Below, one piece after another: positions 62,101 to 64,000 of a stretch of 64,000 bases of DNA; within the stretch, counting starts at the first letter, position 1, and each line of letters opens with the position of its first letter. A program made the position numbers and the translations under genes. The notes under the pieces are model-generated. The model made no database searches and had not been told where the DNA came from. It saw nothing but the letters and a program-made list of their open reading frames with translations. This DNA comes from Chryseobacterium sp. SC28 (GTDB lineage: Bacteria; Bacteroidota; Bacteroidia; Flavobacteriales; Weeksellaceae). The stretch spans positions 21,914-85,913 of the forward strand of contig NZ_QOVY01000013.1 in the NCBI RefSeq assembly GCF_003932955.1, given 5' to 3'.

Positions 62101-62351
62101 ACTTTGCGGGTAAGGGAAGCTGTGCTCTACAGCCAATAAAACCCCGCAGAAACCACTTCCAAAGGCTACCCAACGCCACAAAAAAAAGCAGTCCTTCCGA
62201 AAAAACTGCTTTGTGTATCTAAATTCTAAAAACGACATCCCCATAAGAGGACCATCATACTGCTGAAAAGCCACCGGAGCTTCCGTTCAACGGGCTTTCA
62301 TTTCTTGTCTTGCAGACAAAACGAAAGCTTAGTTATTAGCTGTAGTGTTTT

Positions 62352-63527
62352 CTATTTAAGAGCCTCTTGTATAATTTTTTCAAGTTGATTTCTGTCAGAG
62401 TTTTCATTGTCCAAATAGATTATTTTTCCACTCTTATCAATTACAAATATTGTTGGAAAAACATAAACTCCGTAATCTTTTGCAACCAAATTACCATTCG
62501 TAAGAACTGGATATTTTAGCCCATATTTTTTGTAGAATTCATTAATTTTCTCATCAGTATCATATGCATTAACGCCCAATAAAATAAAATCTTTGTCTTT
62601 GAATTTCTTATGTAACTCGTTCAAAAAGGGAATACTTGAAATACAATATCCACAATTTTTTATCCAAAAATCTAACACAACAACTTTTCCTTTCAGTTCG
62701 TCTAAACTAAAAGTTTTCTTTGTATCAAGTTGATTAAGCTTCCAATTTGGGGCTTCTGAACCCAAAGATAGCTTTGTAATTTGCGACAATTTTTCAGCTT
62801 TTTTATACTCTTTTCTATAAGTTGAGTAAAACCAAGAATTTTCATTCGGAGCTATTGGTTTTATATTCAAGTTTTCAAAACTTGTTTTTATGAAATCGGA
62901 ATTTTTATCGTTAGACTGAATAATTTCTTTTGGAAAGTAAGTTTTGGTATCAATTAACAAAGTATAGATAAAATTATAATCGGTTTCCATTTTATCAAAA
63001 TCTTCTCCTAGATTTTGTATTCTTCTTTTTCCTATATTTATTTTTACTTTTTTGTAAGTTTTACCACTTATTAAAGTGTCGATTACAGATTTATCCGAAC
63101 TATTATCGGCAATAATGATGGGTAAAATATTGCGAAGTGTCAAAATTGAATTATAGAAATAACTTTTGCTTCCAAAATCTTCTTTTTTAATATTATTTTG
63201 AATTTCAGAGGTTTTATCTTCTTTGATTAAAGAAAAATATTCAGTACCGTTAAATACATCAATTGAACTTGAGTTAGTAATTTGAAATTTAGTGCCGATT
63301 GGATTATCGTGTAAATCGAAAAAATAATAACATTCCCATTTGGAAATTGCATTGTAATTATTGGAAGGATAATTCAATTCTCTTGTCAAATCATAGCTCA
63401 GAGAATTTATTTTTTCTAATTTTTCGTACGTTTTTTCTAAGACTTGATTTGCGCTATTTTTATCTTGAGTATAAGCAAGATTGTTGCTGAGAAGTAGTGT
63501 TATGATTATTAAAAAATATTTCATCAT
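62352..63527 (-). CDS. TlpA-like thioredoxin-domain protein, cassette cargo 2
   Basis: The 391-residue exported protein has a signal peptide (MMKYFLIIITLLLSNNLAYTQ), a Lys/Asn-rich N-terminal domain (about 25-240), and a C-terminal TlpA/ResA-like thioredoxin fold (about 250-391): APNWKLNQLDTKKTFSLDELKGKVVVLDFW in outline, redox CxxC Cys292-Cys295 (KNCGYCISS), and cis-Pro FPTIFVID. It is likely a periplasmic thiol oxidoreductase. Base composition is very AT-rich. The gene lies between element copies 2 and 3, with its stop about 8 bases from the short terminus. Confidence 0.85.
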   Translation of the reverse strand: MMKYFLIIITLLLSNNLAYTQDKNSANQVLEKTYEKLEKINSLSYDLTRELNYPSNNYNAISKWECYYFFDLHDNPIGTKFQITNSSSIDVFNGTEYFSLIKEDKTSEIQNNIKKEDFGSKSYFYNSILTLRNILPIIIADNSSDKSVIDTLISGKTYKKVKINIGKRRIQNLGEDFDKMETDYNFIYTLLIDTKTYFPKEIIQSNDKNSDFIKTSFENLNIKPIAPNENSWFYSTYRKEYKKAEKLSQITKLSLGSEAPNWKLNQLDTKKTFSLDELKGKVVVLDFWIKNCGYCISSIPFLNELHKKFKDKDFILLGVNAYDTDEKINEFYKKYGLKYPVLTNGNLVAKDYGVYVFPTIFVIDKSGKIIYLDNENSDRNQLEKIIQEALK

Positions 63528-63572
63528 TTTTATTTAGTTTTTTTAGGCAGGGATTTTTTTTTAACATTCTGA

Positions 63573-63663
63573 CTAACGTTAAGTTTTTACTTTGATAATC
63601 AATTAGTTATACTTTAGTGCGTTTTACTATTTGATTATCAAAATTAGTAAAAATAATCGTTAG
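63573..63663. repeat. Inverted repeat with CTAACG/CGTTAG ends
   Basis: CTAACG(TTAAGTTTTTAC)TTTGATAATCAA at the left pairs with TTGATTATCAAAATTAGTAAAAATAATCGTTAG at the right, forming an imperfect stem of about 30 bp. It is located upstream of cargo 2 and 36 bases from hairpin site 2. It may be a further, older recombination site. Confidence 0.5.
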
Positions 63664-63698
63664 CGGCTAAAAACAACTTCGTTTTCGAGTAGGGGAAT

Positions 63699-63896
63699 TA
63701 CAGCTAACGGAAAAAGTATTGGCGAAGGACGGGCTACTTTGCTGACAATTTCAAAGGAAGACCGAACCTGAGCAAAATGCTTTTTCAGATTTCTAAATTA
63801 CTAAAAAAAGAAATATGAAAAGCATTTTTGCGGATATTGTTAACTGAATTCTCAAAGACAATATTCACCCCGTCTTTTGCCTATACAATGTTGAAC
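63699..63896. repeat. Nested hairpin, putative cassette recombination site 2
   Basis: Outer arms GTATTGGCGAAGGACGGG (63716-63733) and CCCGTCTTTTGCCTATAC (63869-63886) pair over 18 bp with one mismatch and G-T pairs. Inner arms GCAAAATGCTTTTTCA.. (63772-63793) and GAAATATGAAAAGCATTTTTGC (63810-63831) in outline form a second stem. It ends ATGTTGAAC where element copy 3 starts. Sequence differs from site 1, but the arms stay paired. Confidence 0.65.
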
Positions 63897-64000
63897 TAAA
63901 CCTCCGGTAGCTTTTCCTATTCGCCGTTTTAGTAACTTTGTTTTTATTAACCCTTAAAAAACATATAAAATGGCTACAAAAAAAAATCTCCGGAGGATTT
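63890..64000 (+). mobile_element. IS91-like element, copy 3 (runs off the window)
   Basis: GTTGAAC-TAAACCTCCGGTAGC, the TAACTTTG box, ATG, the A9 tract and TCTCCGGAGGATTT are identical to copy 2 up to the window end. Whether this copy is complete cannot be seen. Confidence 0.85.

Larger units (their letters stand above)
61408..62335 (+). mobile_element. IS91-like element remnant with tyrosine recombinase, copy 2
   Basis: Same left end (GTTGAAC-TAAACCTCCGG) and right end as copy 1 but with a different internal deletion: the recombinase stops after FQSA and 63 codons of transposase tail remain (61909-62100). It also has an extra nonsense codon. It sits directly at the end of hairpin site 1 and before cargo 2. 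Confidence 0.8.
62336..63707. repeat. Cargo 2 bracketed by short inverted termini
   Basis: TTAGCTGTA (62336-62344) and TACAGCTAA (63699-63707) are reverse complements flanking the thioredoxin-like gene. Confidence 0.6.

Overview
The window looks like chromosome of a Flavobacteriia/Weeksellaceae-type Bacteroidota (Chryseobacterium or a close relative). The evidence is a moderately low GC content, promoters of the TTG-N18..20-TAnnTTTG type, type IX secretion C-terminal domains, a SusC-like TonB receptor, DUF349/DUF4294/DUF5686 proteins, and release factor 2, SecG, PurF/PurC, QueA and mevalonate-pathway genes in flavobacterial form. I saw no rRNA, tRNA or CRISPR array.

Layout. 1-2.1 kb (minus): ECF sigma factor, anti-sigma-like membrane protein and an outer-membrane protein running off the left edge, with an ECF-type autoregulatory promoter. 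2.1-2.8 kb: non-coding repeats (an inverted element and a 160-bp tandem repeat). 2.8-5.5 kb: prfB, then an AT-rich island with a leucine-rich-repeat-like protein and a toxin-antitoxin pair whose toxin is broken by a stop codon. 5.5-25 kb: mostly housekeeping and secreted enzymes (E2 acyltransferase, M36 and M1 peptidases, LolA-like protein, M42 peptidase, rpe, secG, TonB receptor with beta-helix lipoprotein, tsaC, cca, SDR, thyA). 25-39.7 kb: DUF5686 protein, GH5 hydrolase, Zn/Cd P-type ATPase, purF-purC, secreted endonuclease I, DUF349 protein, queA. 39.9-48.9 kb (minus): a MarR-controlled tripartite efflux operon (TolC, EmrA-like, two tandem EmrB-like pumps, small outer-membrane protein, universal stress protein) followed by a fatty acid desaturase. 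49-53 kb: mvaD and a NatA/NatB-like ABC exporter. 53-59.8 kb (minus): a molybdenum aldehyde oxidase cluster (2Fe-2S, FAD and Mo subunits) plus a second Mo subunit and a second FAD subunit that is cut off at its 5' end.

59.8-64 kb is the most unusual part. A decayed mobile element of about 930-950 bp (N-terminal part of a tyrosine recombinase joined to the C-terminal tail of an IS91-like transposase) occurs three times in the same orientation, the third copy leaving the window. Between the copies lie single AT-rich cargo genes (a small lipoprotein; a TlpA-like thioredoxin protein), each followed by a roughly 190-bp nested hairpin. The two hairpins differ in sequence, but several arm positions changed in compensating pairs, and short terminal repeats bracketing each cargo also covary. 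The layout resembles an integron-type cassette array whose recombination sites were entered by a rolling-circle element. All three element copies keep an A9 tract that puts the start codon out of frame with the recombinase, so expression would need -1 slippage.

Coordinates of starts are my choices from context. No database search was run; family assignments rest on recognisable motifs.
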